NCBI GenBank assembly: GCA_026988035.1
Contig: JALSLY010000070.1
Coordinates: 1 to 39,924 of the forward strand
Direction of reading: 5' to 3'
Length of the DNA stretch: 39,924 bases
Source: Thermotogae bacterium
GTDB taxonomy: Bacteria > Thermotogota > Thermotogae > Mesoaciditogales > Mesoaciditogaceae
Program-made: the position numbers and the translations under genes
The notes under the pieces: model-generated
Database searches by the model: none
What the model was told of the DNA's origin: nothing
The model's input: only the letters and a program-made list of their open reading frames with translations
In this document: positions 7,363 through 15,778 of the stretch, in pieces
How positions within the stretch are numbered: position 1 is the first letter of the stretch
Layout of the letters: each line of letters starts with the position of its first letter

Positions 7363-10211
7363 TGGACAAAATTCGTATTCACATCATCTCTCACACACAT
7401 TGGGATAGAGAATGGTACTTAAGCAGTGATTACACAAATAAATGGCTCGTGCCTTTTTTTGACAAACTATTTTCTTTATTTGAATCAAATAAAAATTACA
7501 AATTCGTCCTTGATGGTCAAATGCAAATGATAAATGATTATTTGTCCCAGTTTTCGTCTGACGATCGTGAAAAGAAAGTGGCACTCCTTCAAAAATATGG
7601 AAAAGAAAAGCGTCTTTTTTTTGGTCCATATTGGTCACAAATAGATTGGCGGATAGCCGGCTCTGAGTCGACTGTACGAAATATCCTAATTGGTCATAAA
7701 TTTGCTCAAGCGTATGGCAATTTCATGAACGTTGGCTGGCTCTTGGACGATTTTGGCCAGATTGGCCAAATTCCTCAGATACATAAGTTAGCAGGCATAA
7801 ACTCTTTATTCGTTTGGAGGGGTGTAAGCTTTCCGGATGATAATGTAAAATCTGAATTTCTTTGGCAAAGCCCAGATGGCTCAAAAGTGATCGCATCCTA
7901 CTTCCTTAACAGCTATCGAAATTTGATGGGATTAACCACCTATCCTGAAATCGCTTCTCACAGAGTAAAAAACGAAGTAAAAAAGATGGAAAAATTTTTG
8001 GTAAGTCCCAACGTGTTACTCATGAATGGATATGACCTCGATAATCATCCTGAAGATCCCTTTGAAGTAATAAAAACTAATAGACGAAAAGAAAAATCTA
8101 TTTTCCAGTCCAGTCCCATGGAATACATTAATGAAGTCCAAAAAAACAATCCACAACTTGAACTATTAAAGGGAGAGTTACTTTCAGGAAGATACCTATC
8201 TGTTTTCCCTGGAACACTTTCTTCACGTGTATATCTAAAGATGTGGAATTATCTTTGTGAATACATGCTGACAAAATTGGTAGAGCCAATTGGTGCAATG
8301 GCTTGGTATTTCACAGGTTCCTATCCTCATGATGACGTTGAAGAATTATGGCGACAACTCATAACCAATGAAACACATGACAACATATCAGGAGTGTGCG
8401 TAGATCAAATTCATGTACAAATGGAAAAACGATACGAAAAATTGATGAACAACGCAAAAAAAACCTTACAAAGTTTACTTTCATCCATCGTCGGGAAATT
8501 TCCAAAGGATTCAACTATTGTTTTCAACACGAACCCTTTTTCAATTACGCTTCCTTTGGAAGTAAACGACGAAATTGTAACTCTTAAGGACATTCCTCCT
8601 TTAGGATACAAAGTGATGCAAAAAATCACGACACATAAAATATCCTACAAAGCACAAGAAATCAAGGAGTTTTCTTGGGAAAACGATTTTTACCGTGCTT
8701 CGATCAATCCAAACGGTACGCTCAATGTATACGATAAAGTCTCTGAAACGTGGTACAGAAATGTTGGTTACTTTCACGATGAAGGTGATGCAGGTGATGA
8801 ATACAATTACTCACCACCATTACAGGACAAGATCTTTACAAATCAAAATCGTGTTGCTAAAGTCCATCTCTTGTACAAAACACCCGTTGCTGCTAAAGTA
8901 GGAGTGGAAACCCAGATGGACGTGCCGGAGTCCTTAGATAGAGACAAACGTTCAGATAAAAAAGTGACTCTGCCAATTATGTACGAGATTTTGTTCGATA
9001 CCACTCCTTTGATCAAATACCACTTGATCGTGAAAAATGTTGCACGTGATCACAGATTAAAGATGGCCTTTCCCGCTGGCATTAAAAACGGGGAAATTAT
9101 TGCAGAGATGCCATTTGAGTACGTTAAAAGGCCCGAGTATATAAATAATTCAAAACCGATACCACAAAATTTGCAAAGATTGTTGATAGGAGCAAGAGAA
9201 TGCGAAAAAGAGTACACTTTCCCGATGAAAGATTTTGTTGCTATCACCGATGACTCAAAGACGTTTAGTGTTATGACAAAAGGGTTGTCAGAATATGAAG
9301 TAAGAGAAGATACATTATTCATAACTCTTCTAAGAGCTGTTGAATGGATAGCACGAAGTAATTTAAAAACAAGAATTGGTGACGCTGGACCTGCCATGTA
9401 TACTCCAGATGCACAATGTTTGAGGGAAATGAATTACGAAATCGGGCTCTTTGTGGGAAAGGGAAACATCCAGCGTTCTAATCTTACAAAGTGGGTACAA
9501 GTATTCCACAATCCACCAATGATCGTGAAAATAGGTGAGAGCGCCGGTAAAGAAGTTAGAGGTTTTTCTCTTTTGGATCTCAAAGACACGAATCTAAAAT
9601 TAACAGTGGCAAAGATCGCTGAAGACGCAGATGGCGTCGTAGTTCGCCTTTTCAATCCCTACGACGAAACCATATCTTTAGAACTTCCAAAGACAAATGC
9701 AAGAATTTTCAAAGTTGACTTGTTGGAAAACACTGTGGCAGAAGTGCCAGAAAAACTAAAAGTTACTCCCCATGAAATCATTACTTTGAAATTCAAAATA
9801 CCTCACCGTGACGAACAATATCCCGCTTCTTCATTTCAATTGCTTACCCCAAAGATTGACTCACCTGTCAGCGAAAAAAAGGCAGATTTCCAGGATCCAA
9901 AAATTTTGAAGCTTTTGAAGAATAAAAGAAACGAACTTTTAAATCATCTTGAACATCTGAAATTCGCACTTAACGATGATGATGGATTGGAATATCACGA
10001 AAGAATGTTTGAATTCCTTTGCACAGAAAGAACTTGCCTTGAAATTGATCTTTCCATTCTTTTAAATGAGGAAATCACCGCAAAGGGCGAGAAAAAAGAA
10101 AAGTTAAAAAAGCGGATTGAAGAAGTTGGCCTTCGTTTGAACGACTCAAGGATAAAAAGAAGAGCTTACGAATACGTGTTGGATTATTGGAAAACGGTAC
10201 TGAAAGATTGA
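7362..10211 (+). CDS. GH38 alpha-mannosidase
   Basis: This 949-residue enzyme hydrolyses terminal alpha-mannosyl residues with a zinc-dependent retaining mechanism. The N-terminal domain opens with IHIISHTHWDREWYLSSD, in which His11 and Asp15 match the zinc ligands. GWLLDDFGQIGQIPQI carries the likely nucleophile Asp129. THDNISGVCVDQIH matches the conserved His-Asp-Asn region of the three-helix domain. The rest fits the family's beta-sandwich domains. A C-terminal Lys/Glu-rich helical tail of about 120 residues follows. No signal peptide is seen, so it should act on imported oligosaccharides in the cytoplasm. It starts within the permease stop codon (TAATG) with GAGGAG upstream. Together with GH130 it could dismantle glycans with both alpha- and beta-mannosyl links. 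Confidence 0.92.
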   Translation: MDKIRIHIISHTHWDREWYLSSDYTNKWLVPFFDKLFSLFESNKNYKFVLDGQMQMINDYLSQFSSDDREKKVALLQKYGKEKRLFFGPYWSQIDWRIAGSESTVRNILIGHKFAQAYGNFMNVGWLLDDFGQIGQIPQIHKLAGINSLFVWRGVSFPDDNVKSEFLWQSPDGSKVIASYFLNSYRNLMGLTTYPEIASHRVKNEVKKMEKFLVSPNVLLMNGYDLDNHPEDPFEVIKTNRRKEKSIFQSSPMEYINEVQKNNPQLELLKGELLSGRYLSVFPGTLSSRVYLKMWNYLCEYMLTKLVEPIGAMAWYFTGSYPHDDVEELWRQLITNETHDNISGVCVDQIHVQMEKRYEKLMNNAKKTLQSLLSSIVGKFPKDSTIVFNTNPFSITLPLEVNDEIVTLKDIPPLGYKVMQKITTHKISYKAQEIKEFSWENDFYRASINPNGTLNVYDKVSETWYRNVGYFHDEGDAGDEYNYSPPLQDKIFTNQNRVAKVHLLYKTPVAAKVGVETQMDVPESLDRDKRSDKKVTLPIMYEILFDTTPLIKYHLIVKNVARDHRLKMAFPAGIKNGEIIAEMPFEYVKRPEYINNSKPIPQNLQRLLIGARECEKEYTFPMKDFVAITDDSKTFSVMTKGLSEYEVREDTLFITLLRAVEWIARSNLKTRIGDAGPAMYTPDAQCLREMNYEIGLFVGKGNIQRSNLTKWVQVFHNPPMIVKIGESAGKEVRGFSLLDLKDTNLKLTVAKIAEDADGVVVRLFNPYDETISLELPKTNARIFKVDLLENTVAEVPEKLKVTPHEIITLKFKIPHRDEQYPASSFQLLTPKIDSPVSEKKADFQDPKILKLLKNKRNELLNHLEHLKFALNDDDGLEYHERMFEFLCTERTCLEIDLSILLNEEITAKGEKKEKLKKRIEEVGLRLNDSRIKRRAYEYVLDYWKTVLKD

Positions 10212-10231
10212 GTCCTTTGGAAGGTGAAAAG

Positions 10232-10591
10232 ATGATGCTAATATCAAAAGAGTTTAAATTCGACGCCGCGCACAATCTCGTTCACTATCATGGCAAATGT
10301 GAAAAACTCCACGGCCACACTTACAAATTGAGAGTTACTCTTGAAGGAACACCTGACAAAGAGGGAATTGTCTTCGATTTTGCGGAGTTGAAAAAAATTG
10401 TGAATGAACTTGCCGTGTCAAAACTTGATCATTCTTACATCAACGAAACGATAAAACAGCCCTCGGCTGAAAACATAGCTCTGTGGATATGGAACAGGAT
10501 AGAAGAACCTTTAAAAGGCCCAAATTACCATTTGTATGAAGTGAGAATTTGGGAAACTGAAACTTCTTTCGTCACTTATAGGGGAATTTAA
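10232..10591 (+). CDS. queD: 6-carboxy-tetrahydropterin synthase / PTPS family (QueD)
   Basis: This 119-residue protein of the 6-pyruvoyl-tetrahydropterin synthase family converts dihydroneopterin triphosphate to carboxytetrahydropterin on the way to queuosine. Zinc ligands His14, His27 and His29 are visible. The catalytic Cys23 sits in KCEKLHGHTYKL, giving the CxxxHGH pattern typical of QueD rather than the Glu-containing folate-type PTPS-III. LDHSYIN and a C-terminal WETETSF complete the family marks. I chose the ATG at 10232 because AAGGTG precedes it by 5 bp; the ATG three bases on is possible. It lies only 20 bp after the alpha-mannosidase gene and may share its transcript, although the functions are unrelated. 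No other queuosine gene is in the window. Confidence 0.88.
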   Translation: MMLISKEFKFDAAHNLVHYHGKCEKLHGHTYKLRVTLEGTPDKEGIVFDFAELKKIVNELAVSKLDHSYINETIKQPSAENIALWIWNRIEEPLKGPNYHLYEVRIWETETSFVTYRGI

Positions 10592-10599
10592 AAAACAAA

Positions 10600-10633
10600 A
10601 CAACCGCCCGTTCTTAACAAAGTAGGCGGTTGT
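10600..10633. terminator. Bidirectional intrinsic terminator between queD and the exported protein gene
   Basis: ACAACCGCC (10600-10608) pairs with GGCGGTTGT (10625-10633). On the minus strand the stem is followed by a U-rich run (TTTGTTTTTT), a good terminator for the gene ending at 10656. On the plus strand it is followed by GTGATTTTAT, a weaker one for queD. Confidence 0.75.
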
Positions 10634-10655
10634 GTGATTTTATGTTTCTATTCTC

Positions 10656-11141
10656 TCAGAAGTAGTAGAAAAATCCAGAAGCCCAGTCAAAACTGAGTGG
10701 AAAAGTTTCTTCTCCAAATGTAAGTGCTGCACCTAAAGCTGCATATGACATGACTTTTCCCATAAGGCCAGGCAGCTGGCTTTCAAAGTTTATGAACAGC
10801 GCAGGGCCTATAAAAGCTCCGAAAGCAGAATAGCTACCCCAAAATTCAACACTTCCAGAAGCTACGGCTCCATATCCTATGTCCAACTTCCCTATTTTTT
10901 TGTTTTCCGCCGTTGTTCCCAAATCTGTGGTGTATATATTTCCAAGTTTCATTCCGCCACCAACTGTAAGTCCAAGTGGAAATGAGATTCCAGCATACGC
11001 AAAAGTGTTATTCCCAAGTTCTGTTCCAAGAGAGATTGCACCCCATCCAATTATGTCGTAGGTAACACCGATCATGATTCCAAATCCCACACTTCCCACT
11101 ACGATCGTAACAACTGCAAGAGCTATCAGACTTTTTTTCAC
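10656..11141 (-). CDS. Small exported glycine-rich protein, possible envelope (toga) component
   Basis: This 161-residue protein starts with a GTG at 11139-11141 behind AAGGAGGGG. It has an N-terminal hydrophobic signal segment (KKSLIALAVVTIVVGSVGFG). The remainder is Gly-rich with alternating hydrophobic residues and ends in an aromatic run (SGFFYYF), features often seen in outer-membrane beta-strand proteins. It contains no Cys. I do not recognise the family. It is transcribed divergently from the OstA-like gene at 11329, so both may serve the outer sheath. A short transmembrane or surface-associated beta structure is plausible but unproven. The gene is monocistronic, with its own extended -10 promoter and a terminator. 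Confidence 0.7.
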   Translation of the reverse strand: MKKSLIALAVVTIVVGSVGFGIMIGVTYDIIGWGAISLGTELGNNTFAYAGISFPLGLTVGGGMKLGNIYTTDLGTTAENKKIGKLDIGYGAVASGSVEFWGSYSAFGAFIGPALFINFESQLPGLMGKVMSYAALGAALTFGEETFPLSFDWASGFFYYF

Positions 11142-11182
11142 CGAAAATCCCCTCCTTATAATTGTGTGTAAGATACATGAAA

Positions 11183-11212
11183 ATTATAACATACACATTG
11201 AATATCAATCAA
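11183..11212 (-). promoter_or_regulatory. Promoter of the exported glycine-rich protein gene
   Basis: On the minus strand TTGATT (11207-11212) is followed after 18 bp by TATAAT (11183-11188), with a TG extension upstream of the -10. The start codon is about 42 bp further on. Confidence 0.6.
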
Positions 11213-11264
11213 ATATTTCAAAATCAATCACATTTCAAGATCCACTCCGACTCAACTTCGATTA

Positions 11265-11273
11265 TGATATAAT
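11265..11273 (+). promoter_or_regulatory. Extended -10 promoter of the OstA-like gene
   Basis: TGATATAAT provides a perfect -10 (11268-11273) with TG extension. No clear -35 is seen. The predicted start site is near 11280, about 50 nt before the chosen start codon. Confidence 0.5.
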
Positions 11274-11328
11274 TTCCACGTTGAAAAACAAGGAAGGGAG
11301 GAAGCCGCTAACTCAAAGGGCGCACCTT

Positions 11329-11964
11329 TTGAAAAAAGTATTAACACTCTTGCTCTTTATTATAGGAGTTTCTGTATTGTCTTTTGCAGGGATGCTTCAT
11401 ATCATCGCCGGTAATATCAGTTCCAAGCTTGGAGGCAGTACGATGACGATCTCAAGTGCAAAGATCGTCATTGGAGATACAACTATCATAGCAACAACAA
11501 TCGTTGTATCAGGTAAAAAAAGTGCGAATGGAGGCGTGAATTGGACAAGCGCTGATGCAATTGGTAATGTGACTGTCATACTAAAAGACGCAACAGCGAC
11601 GGCAAAGGGAATGCACTACAATTTGAAGACAGACAGCGGAACTTTTGACGAAGATGTTTTCATGACTATTGCAGCAAGCAAAGGAAATATCACCATTCAG
11701 GCATCTAAGATGAATTTTGATACCAAAACAGATCTCTACACCGGTCAAGGAAGCCCTGTCATTATCAAGAAAGGTGAAACTCATATAGAGGGTAAACTTT
11801 TTACTTATAATGGAGAAAAAAAGACATTCATCGTTGAAAAAGACGTTTATCTCTATAACACCAAAAATAAGCAAAAGGCATGGGCAGATGAGTTGATGAT
11901 GAACACAGCAGATAATTCGATCAGCCTTAAGCACGTGAAAATGGAGATAACACTTGGGAGTTAA
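11329..11964 (+). CDS. OstA/LptA-like exported protein
   Basis: This protein of about 211 residues has an N-terminal signal segment (LKKVLTLLLFIIGVSVLSFAGM). The body is made of repeating short beta-strands with the OstA/LptA pattern, for example TATAKGMHYNLKTDSGTF, IQASKMNFDTKTDLYTGQG and VIIKKGETHIEGKLFTYN. Family members form a beta-jellyroll that binds lipid-type ligands in the periplasm, as LptA does for lipopolysaccharide. I chose the TTG at 11329 because it begins the signal peptide and follows AAAGGG by 8 bp. A TTG at 11281 lies almost at the transcription start and is less likely. Thermotogota lack typical lipopolysaccharide, so the real ligand is open. The ferritin-like gene follows within 35 bp. 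Confidence 0.65.
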   Translation: MKKVLTLLLFIIGVSVLSFAGMLHIIAGNISSKLGGSTMTISSAKIVIGDTTIIATTIVVSGKKSANGGVNWTSADAIGNVTVILKDATATAKGMHYNLKTDSGTFDEDVFMTIAASKGNITIQASKMNFDTKTDLYTGQGSPVIIKKGETHIEGKLFTYNGEKKTFIVEKDVYLYNTKNKQKAWADELMMNTADNSISLKHVKMEITLGS

Positions 11965-11998
11965 AATACAAAGTAAAATTAAGAAGGGAGTGTTTTTA

Positions 11999-12460
11999 GT
12001 GGTCAAAAATGTCGATGAAATTTTAGAAACCGCCAAAAGAATAGAGGAAAGTTCCTACAATTTTTATACGAATGCTCAAAAAATTGTGCCCCTGCCTTAT
12101 CTCAAGGATCAGCTCAAAGAACTTGCAGAGATGGAAATAGACCATAGGAAAAAAATAGAAGCCCTAATAGAAGAGGGACCAGAAAAAGTTGCTAAAGATA
12201 TAATCATAGAACGAATTCAGGACATGAAACTCAGTGATTATCTCATGCCGTCTAAAATAAATTCAAAAGCGAACTATCAAGATATTCTTATAACTGCTAT
12301 GAAGCGAGAGGATCTAACTCACCAATTCTACCAAAATTTGCTGAGAGCTGCCAATTCTGATGATCTTCGTAAGATTCTCGAGTACCTCTCAATAGAAGAG
12401 CTAAAACACAAGAATAAACTTCAATTTTTGTACGACGATATAGTATACAAAGAAAACTGA
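11999..12460 (+). CDS. Ferritin-like / rubrerythrin-type diiron protein without rubredoxin domain
   Basis: This 153-residue all-helical protein carries the doubled Glu...ExxH pattern of diiron four-helix bundles: Glu17 in KRIEESSYNFY, EIDH (46-49), then Glu in MKREDLTHQFY and EELKH near the C terminus. Rubrerythrin-like members detoxify peroxide or store iron in anaerobes. The C-terminal rubredoxin CxxC domain is missing, so electrons must come from a separate partner. The GTG at 11999 is preceded by AAGGGAG at 8 bp; earlier in-frame codons extend into the previous gene and lack a ribosome site. The fur-type gene about 3 kb downstream on the same strand may or may not regulate it. Confidence 0.75.
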   Translation: MVKNVDEILETAKRIEESSYNFYTNAQKIVPLPYLKDQLKELAEMEIDHRKKIEALIEEGPEKVAKDIIIERIQDMKLSDYLMPSKINSKANYQDILITAMKREDLTHQFYQNLLRAANSDDLRKILEYLSIEELKHKNKLQFLYDDIVYKEN

Positions 12461-12500
12461 AAGTGAGGAGGTGGCTTCTCCGAAATACCGGGGAATAAAA

Positions 12501-13712
12501 ATGGGTGATTTGATGATTTCAAGAAGGGCTCAAGCGGTGCCGGCATCTCCGATAAGAAAACTTATCCCATACTCAGATGAAGCAGAAAGTAAGGGGATAC
12601 ATGTCTATCATCTTAACATCGGTCAGCCGGATTTGGAAACTCCGAAGATATATTTTGACAGAATTCGATCTTTCAAAGGTACAGATGCTTACACAAATTC
12701 TGCTGGACTCATGGAATTAAGAGAAAAGTTTGCTAAATACTATAAAAAGTGGCAAATTCCTTTTGAAAAGGACGAAGTGATAGTGACAGAAGGCGGGAGT
12801 GAAGCTGCTATATTTGCCATCGCTGCTGTTGCAGACCCAGGAGATGAAATAATAGTCATAGAACCATTCTACGCTAATTACAAGGCATTCGCTGCCATGT
12901 TAAACGTGAAACTTATTCCGGTCACTTCCCGCACCGAAAATGGATATGAGATGCCTCCAATATCAGATTTTGAAAAGGTGCTGACTTCTAAAACAAAAGC
13001 AATACTTTTTCCAAATCCTGGAAATCCTACAGGAGCTGTTTACACACCTGAAAAGTTGAATGAAATTGTGAATTTTGCAGTTAAACACGATCTATACGTG
13101 ATTTCTGACGAAGTTTACAGAGAAATAACATTTGATGGCCTTAAAGCACATTCAACTATGGAATTTGGTAATTACAACAACCTTATAGTCATCGATAGCT
13201 TGTCCAAGCGCTTCAACGTATGCGGAGCAAGAATTGGAGCGCTTGCCACTAAAAACAAAGCCATTTTTAATAACGTACTGAAAATGGCCATGATGCGACT
13301 CTCCCCTAATCGTTTATCTCAATATGGCGCTGTAGGTCTTTTCGAATTGGATGATTCGTACTACAAAGCAATGGTTGATGAATACCAAAAGCGACGTGAT
13401 ATTGTTTATGACGAATTGTCTAAAGTTCCTGGAATTGTGTTGTCAAAACCACAAGGTGCCTTTTACTTTGCCGCAAAGATTCCTGTTAATGATGCGGAAG
13501 AATTTGTAAAATGGATGCTTACCAGTTTCTCAGTGAGCGGCAAAACAACAATGGTAGCTCCTTTGTCGGGTTTTTACGTAACACCTGATCTTGGAAAAGA
13601 TGAAATAAGAATCGCTTACGTTCTAAAAGAAAAAGAGCTCAGACAAGCATGCCAAATACTTAAAATGGGAATAAGTGCTTACAAATCGGAAAGAAAGAGA
13701 GTCGAAGTTTAA
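12501..13712 (+). CDS. Class I/II PLP-dependent aminotransferase
   Basis: This protein of about 403 residues is a fold-type I aminotransferase, probably using aspartate or another amino acid. Visible marks are HLNIGQPDLETP (substrate-carboxylate region), PNPGNPTG (171-178), ISDEVYREITFDG and the PLP-binding Lys236 in SLSKRFNVCGARIG. I chose the ATG at 12501; the in-frame ATG at 12513 gives the family-like beginning MISRRAQAVPASPIRKL, and a GTG at 12471 lacks a spaced ribosome site. It lies in a plus-strand series with the ferritin-like gene upstream and murJ immediately downstream. The exact amino donor cannot be read from the sequence. Confidence 0.87.
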   Translation: MGDLMISRRAQAVPASPIRKLIPYSDEAESKGIHVYHLNIGQPDLETPKIYFDRIRSFKGTDAYTNSAGLMELREKFAKYYKKWQIPFEKDEVIVTEGGSEAAIFAIAAVADPGDEIIVIEPFYANYKAFAAMLNVKLIPVTSRTENGYEMPPISDFEKVLTSKTKAILFPNPGNPTGAVYTPEKLNEIVNFAVKHDLYVISDEVYREITFDGLKAHSTMEFGNYNNLIVIDSLSKRFNVCGARIGALATKNKAIFNNVLKMAMMRLSPNRLSQYGAVGLFELDDSYYKAMVDEYQKRRDIVYDELSKVPGIVLSKPQGAFYFAAKIPVNDAEEFVKWMLTSFSVSGKTTMVAPLSGFYVTPDLGKDEIRIAYVLKEKELRQACQILKMGISAYKSERKRVEV

Positions 13713-13716
13713 AAAC

Positions 13717-15228
13717 TTGAGAGAAAAAAGTGTGTTTTTCCAAGCATCCCGTGCTGCCACAGGCACCTTTCTAAGTCGTGTGTCTGGTCTTGTACGGGAT
13801 GTTTTGATTGCATACAGTTTCGGCGCAACTTATCAATACGACGCTTATGTAGTTGCCATTTCCATTCCGTTCATTCTAAGAGCGATCTTTGCTGAAGGAG
13901 CTCTTTCTTCTGCGTTTATCCCTATATATGCACGTGTTGAAAACAAAAGTGCCTTTGCCACAAAAGTGATGAGCTTTTTGATTTTATCCGCAACATCAAC
14001 GTCAATTTTACTGATCGTTTTTGCACCACAGATAGTTTATGTTTTTGCCACAGGACTCACAAAAAACTCTGTCACATTTCGCGATGCCGTATTGCTCGAA
14101 AGAACTGTCGCTTTTTTTGTGCTCTTCATAAGTCTGTGGTCGTGGGGAGCCGGCATGCTTAACTCGCATGGCTCTTTCTTTGTTCCCTCTCTTTCTCCAA
14201 TGTTTAACAATTTTGGAATTATAGTCGGCGTGCTCTTTTCTCCTCTGTTCCACCCACCTATACTTTCGGTGGCAATTGGATTCGTTGCTGGTGGAGCTGC
14301 ACAGTTTATTTTCGAAATTCCATATTTGAAAAAGCTCGGATTCAAGATAACTCCATCAACAGAATGGGAACCAAGGAACGAATTCTTAAGATCTTTTTTC
14401 TTTACAACTTTGTCGGTCGCATTGGGAAACATCAACTTTTTCGTAGACATAAATATAGCATCAAGATTGGCAGTGGGAACGATCTCTGTGCTTCAGTATG
14501 CAAACAGAATCTATCAACTCCCTATGGGTATACTCGTCATCTCATTAGCTACTGTTTATCTTCCAAAGATGGCAAAAAGAAAAGACATTTCTTCATTAAG
14601 GGAATCCATCCACGATTCATTTTCAAAAGTTTTGTTTGTGGCAATTCCATCAACGGCATTTGTGGCACTTTTTTCCAAAGCAATAATTGCTACACTTTTC
14701 GCTCATGGTGCTTTCGGAGTTCAAGCTTTGAATCTGACCTCCAACGTGTTGATATTCTATATACTTGGATTCCCTTTTCAGTCAGCTGTCATTGTTATGA
14801 GCAGAGCATTATACGCGTTCAGAGAGGTCAAAAAAGCAGCACTTGTTACAATGTTCGGAGTAGGAGTAAATGTTACGGGAGACATTTTTTTAGGGTTCAG
14901 GTTTGGAGCGGTTGGTCTTGCAGCTGCAACCACATTGGCAAGTACAGCGAGTTTTTTCTTCCTATATATACTTGAACGCCATCTCTATGGTATCAAATTC
15001 TCAACCATTTGGATTGAAGCGTCGAAAATCTTGATCGCAACCGCTTTCGCTTCCATCATATCTCTTACAGCATTTCTTTTGGAAAATCAGTTTTTATCAT
15101 TAATACTTGGATTCACACTGTTTATTCTTCCTCTTTTCGCCATTCTTTTTCTTTTCAAGAGTGAGAACATTCTTGCGACAGCAACACTTTTGGGTTCAAA
15201 GAGAAAAGAAGAATCCAAAAATTTATAA
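13717..15228 (+). CDS. murJ: Lipid II flippase MurJ (MVF family)
   Basis: This polytopic membrane protein of about 503 residues with roughly 14 helices belongs to the MOP/MVF superfamily and moves lipid II to the outer face of the inner membrane for peptidoglycan synthesis. The N-terminal signature SRAATGTFLSRVSGLVRDVLIAYSFGA and the segment RAIFAEGALSSAFIPIY are typical of MurJ, including the arginines of the central cavity. Start choice is uncertain: TTG 13717 was taken, GTG 13732 has a GAGAG element before it, and GTG 13675 would overlap the aminotransferase by 38 bp. It appears to be co-transcribed with the aminotransferase upstream. Confidence 0.87.
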   Translation: MREKSVFFQASRAATGTFLSRVSGLVRDVLIAYSFGATYQYDAYVVAISIPFILRAIFAEGALSSAFIPIYARVENKSAFATKVMSFLILSATSTSILLIVFAPQIVYVFATGLTKNSVTFRDAVLLERTVAFFVLFISLWSWGAGMLNSHGSFFVPSLSPMFNNFGIIVGVLFSPLFHPPILSVAIGFVAGGAAQFIFEIPYLKKLGFKITPSTEWEPRNEFLRSFFFTTLSVALGNINFFVDINIASRLAVGTISVLQYANRIYQLPMGILVISLATVYLPKMAKRKDISSLRESIHDSFSKVLFVAIPSTAFVALFSKAIIATLFAHGAFGVQALNLTSNVLIFYILGFPFQSAVIVMSRALYAFREVKKAALVTMFGVGVNVTGDIFLGFRFGAVGLAAATTLASTASFFFLYILERHLYGIKFSTIWIEASKILIATAFASIISLTAFLLENQFLSLILGFTLFILPLFAILFLFKSENILATATLLGSKRKEESKNL

Positions 15229-15298
15229 ATCATTTGCAAAGCTATATAAGTACAATAAAGAAGTTATTCCAAAGTTTAGAATGATGAGGTGATAATGT

Positions 15299-15778
15299 AT
15301 GCGAATTTATGAGAGACTAAGAAGTGAACTTAAGATGAGAAGTTTGAGAATCACCTCGCAAAGAGAGGCTGTGCTTTCCATATTCGTAGAAAACAATGGG
15401 AAACACCTCACTCCAGACGAGGTGTACGAGCGGTTAGCACACAGAAACTCACACATAAGTAAAGCAACTATTTACCGTTCTATAGAGCTACTTGAAGAAA
15501 TGGGGTTCTTATCCAAAATAAACTTCGGTGACGGACTGGAGCGGTACGAGCTCAAAAACGAACATGGCCATCAGCACCATCATGTGGTTTGCACCGAATG
15601 CGGACAAATATATGCGTTGGAAGAGGATCTTCTCGACGATATCGAGAAAATAGTTGAAAAACGCACTAATTTTACGATCACAGATCATCAATTAAATTTC
15701 TATGGCTTGTGTCCAAAATGTCGCGCTCGTCATGAAGAAGAATCCAAAGAATCACAAGTGCAAAAACTACAAAAGTGA
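15299..15778 (+). CDS. Fur-family metal/peroxide-responsive repressor
   Basis: This 159-residue protein has the Fur winged-helix domain (residues about 10-85, with TSQREAVLSIF, HLTPDEVYERL and ISKATIYRSIELLEEMGFL), then a dimerisation domain with HEHGHQHHHVVCTECGQIY and CPKCRARH. The two CxxC pairs would hold the structural zinc, and the His-rich segment the regulatory metal. Whether it senses iron, zinc or peroxide (Fur, Zur or PerR) cannot be decided. The ATG is preceded by GAGGTGAT. Its last 101 bp lie opposite the 3' end of comEC, so the zinc-binding tail of Fur is encoded antisense to the ComEC tail. Confidence 0.9.
   Translation: MRIYERLRSELKMRSLRITSQREAVLSIFVENNGKHLTPDEVYERLAHRNSHISKATIYRSIELLEEMGFLSKINFGDGLERYELKNEHGHQHHHVVCTECGQIYALEEDLLDDIEKIVEKRTNFTITDHQLNFYGLCPKCRARHEEESKESQVQKLQK

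Noticed and set aside
14364-14975. Open frame of 203 codons within murJ
   Set aside because: It is an alternative frame of murJ on the same strand with no ribosome site; murJ has continuous family motifs across it.
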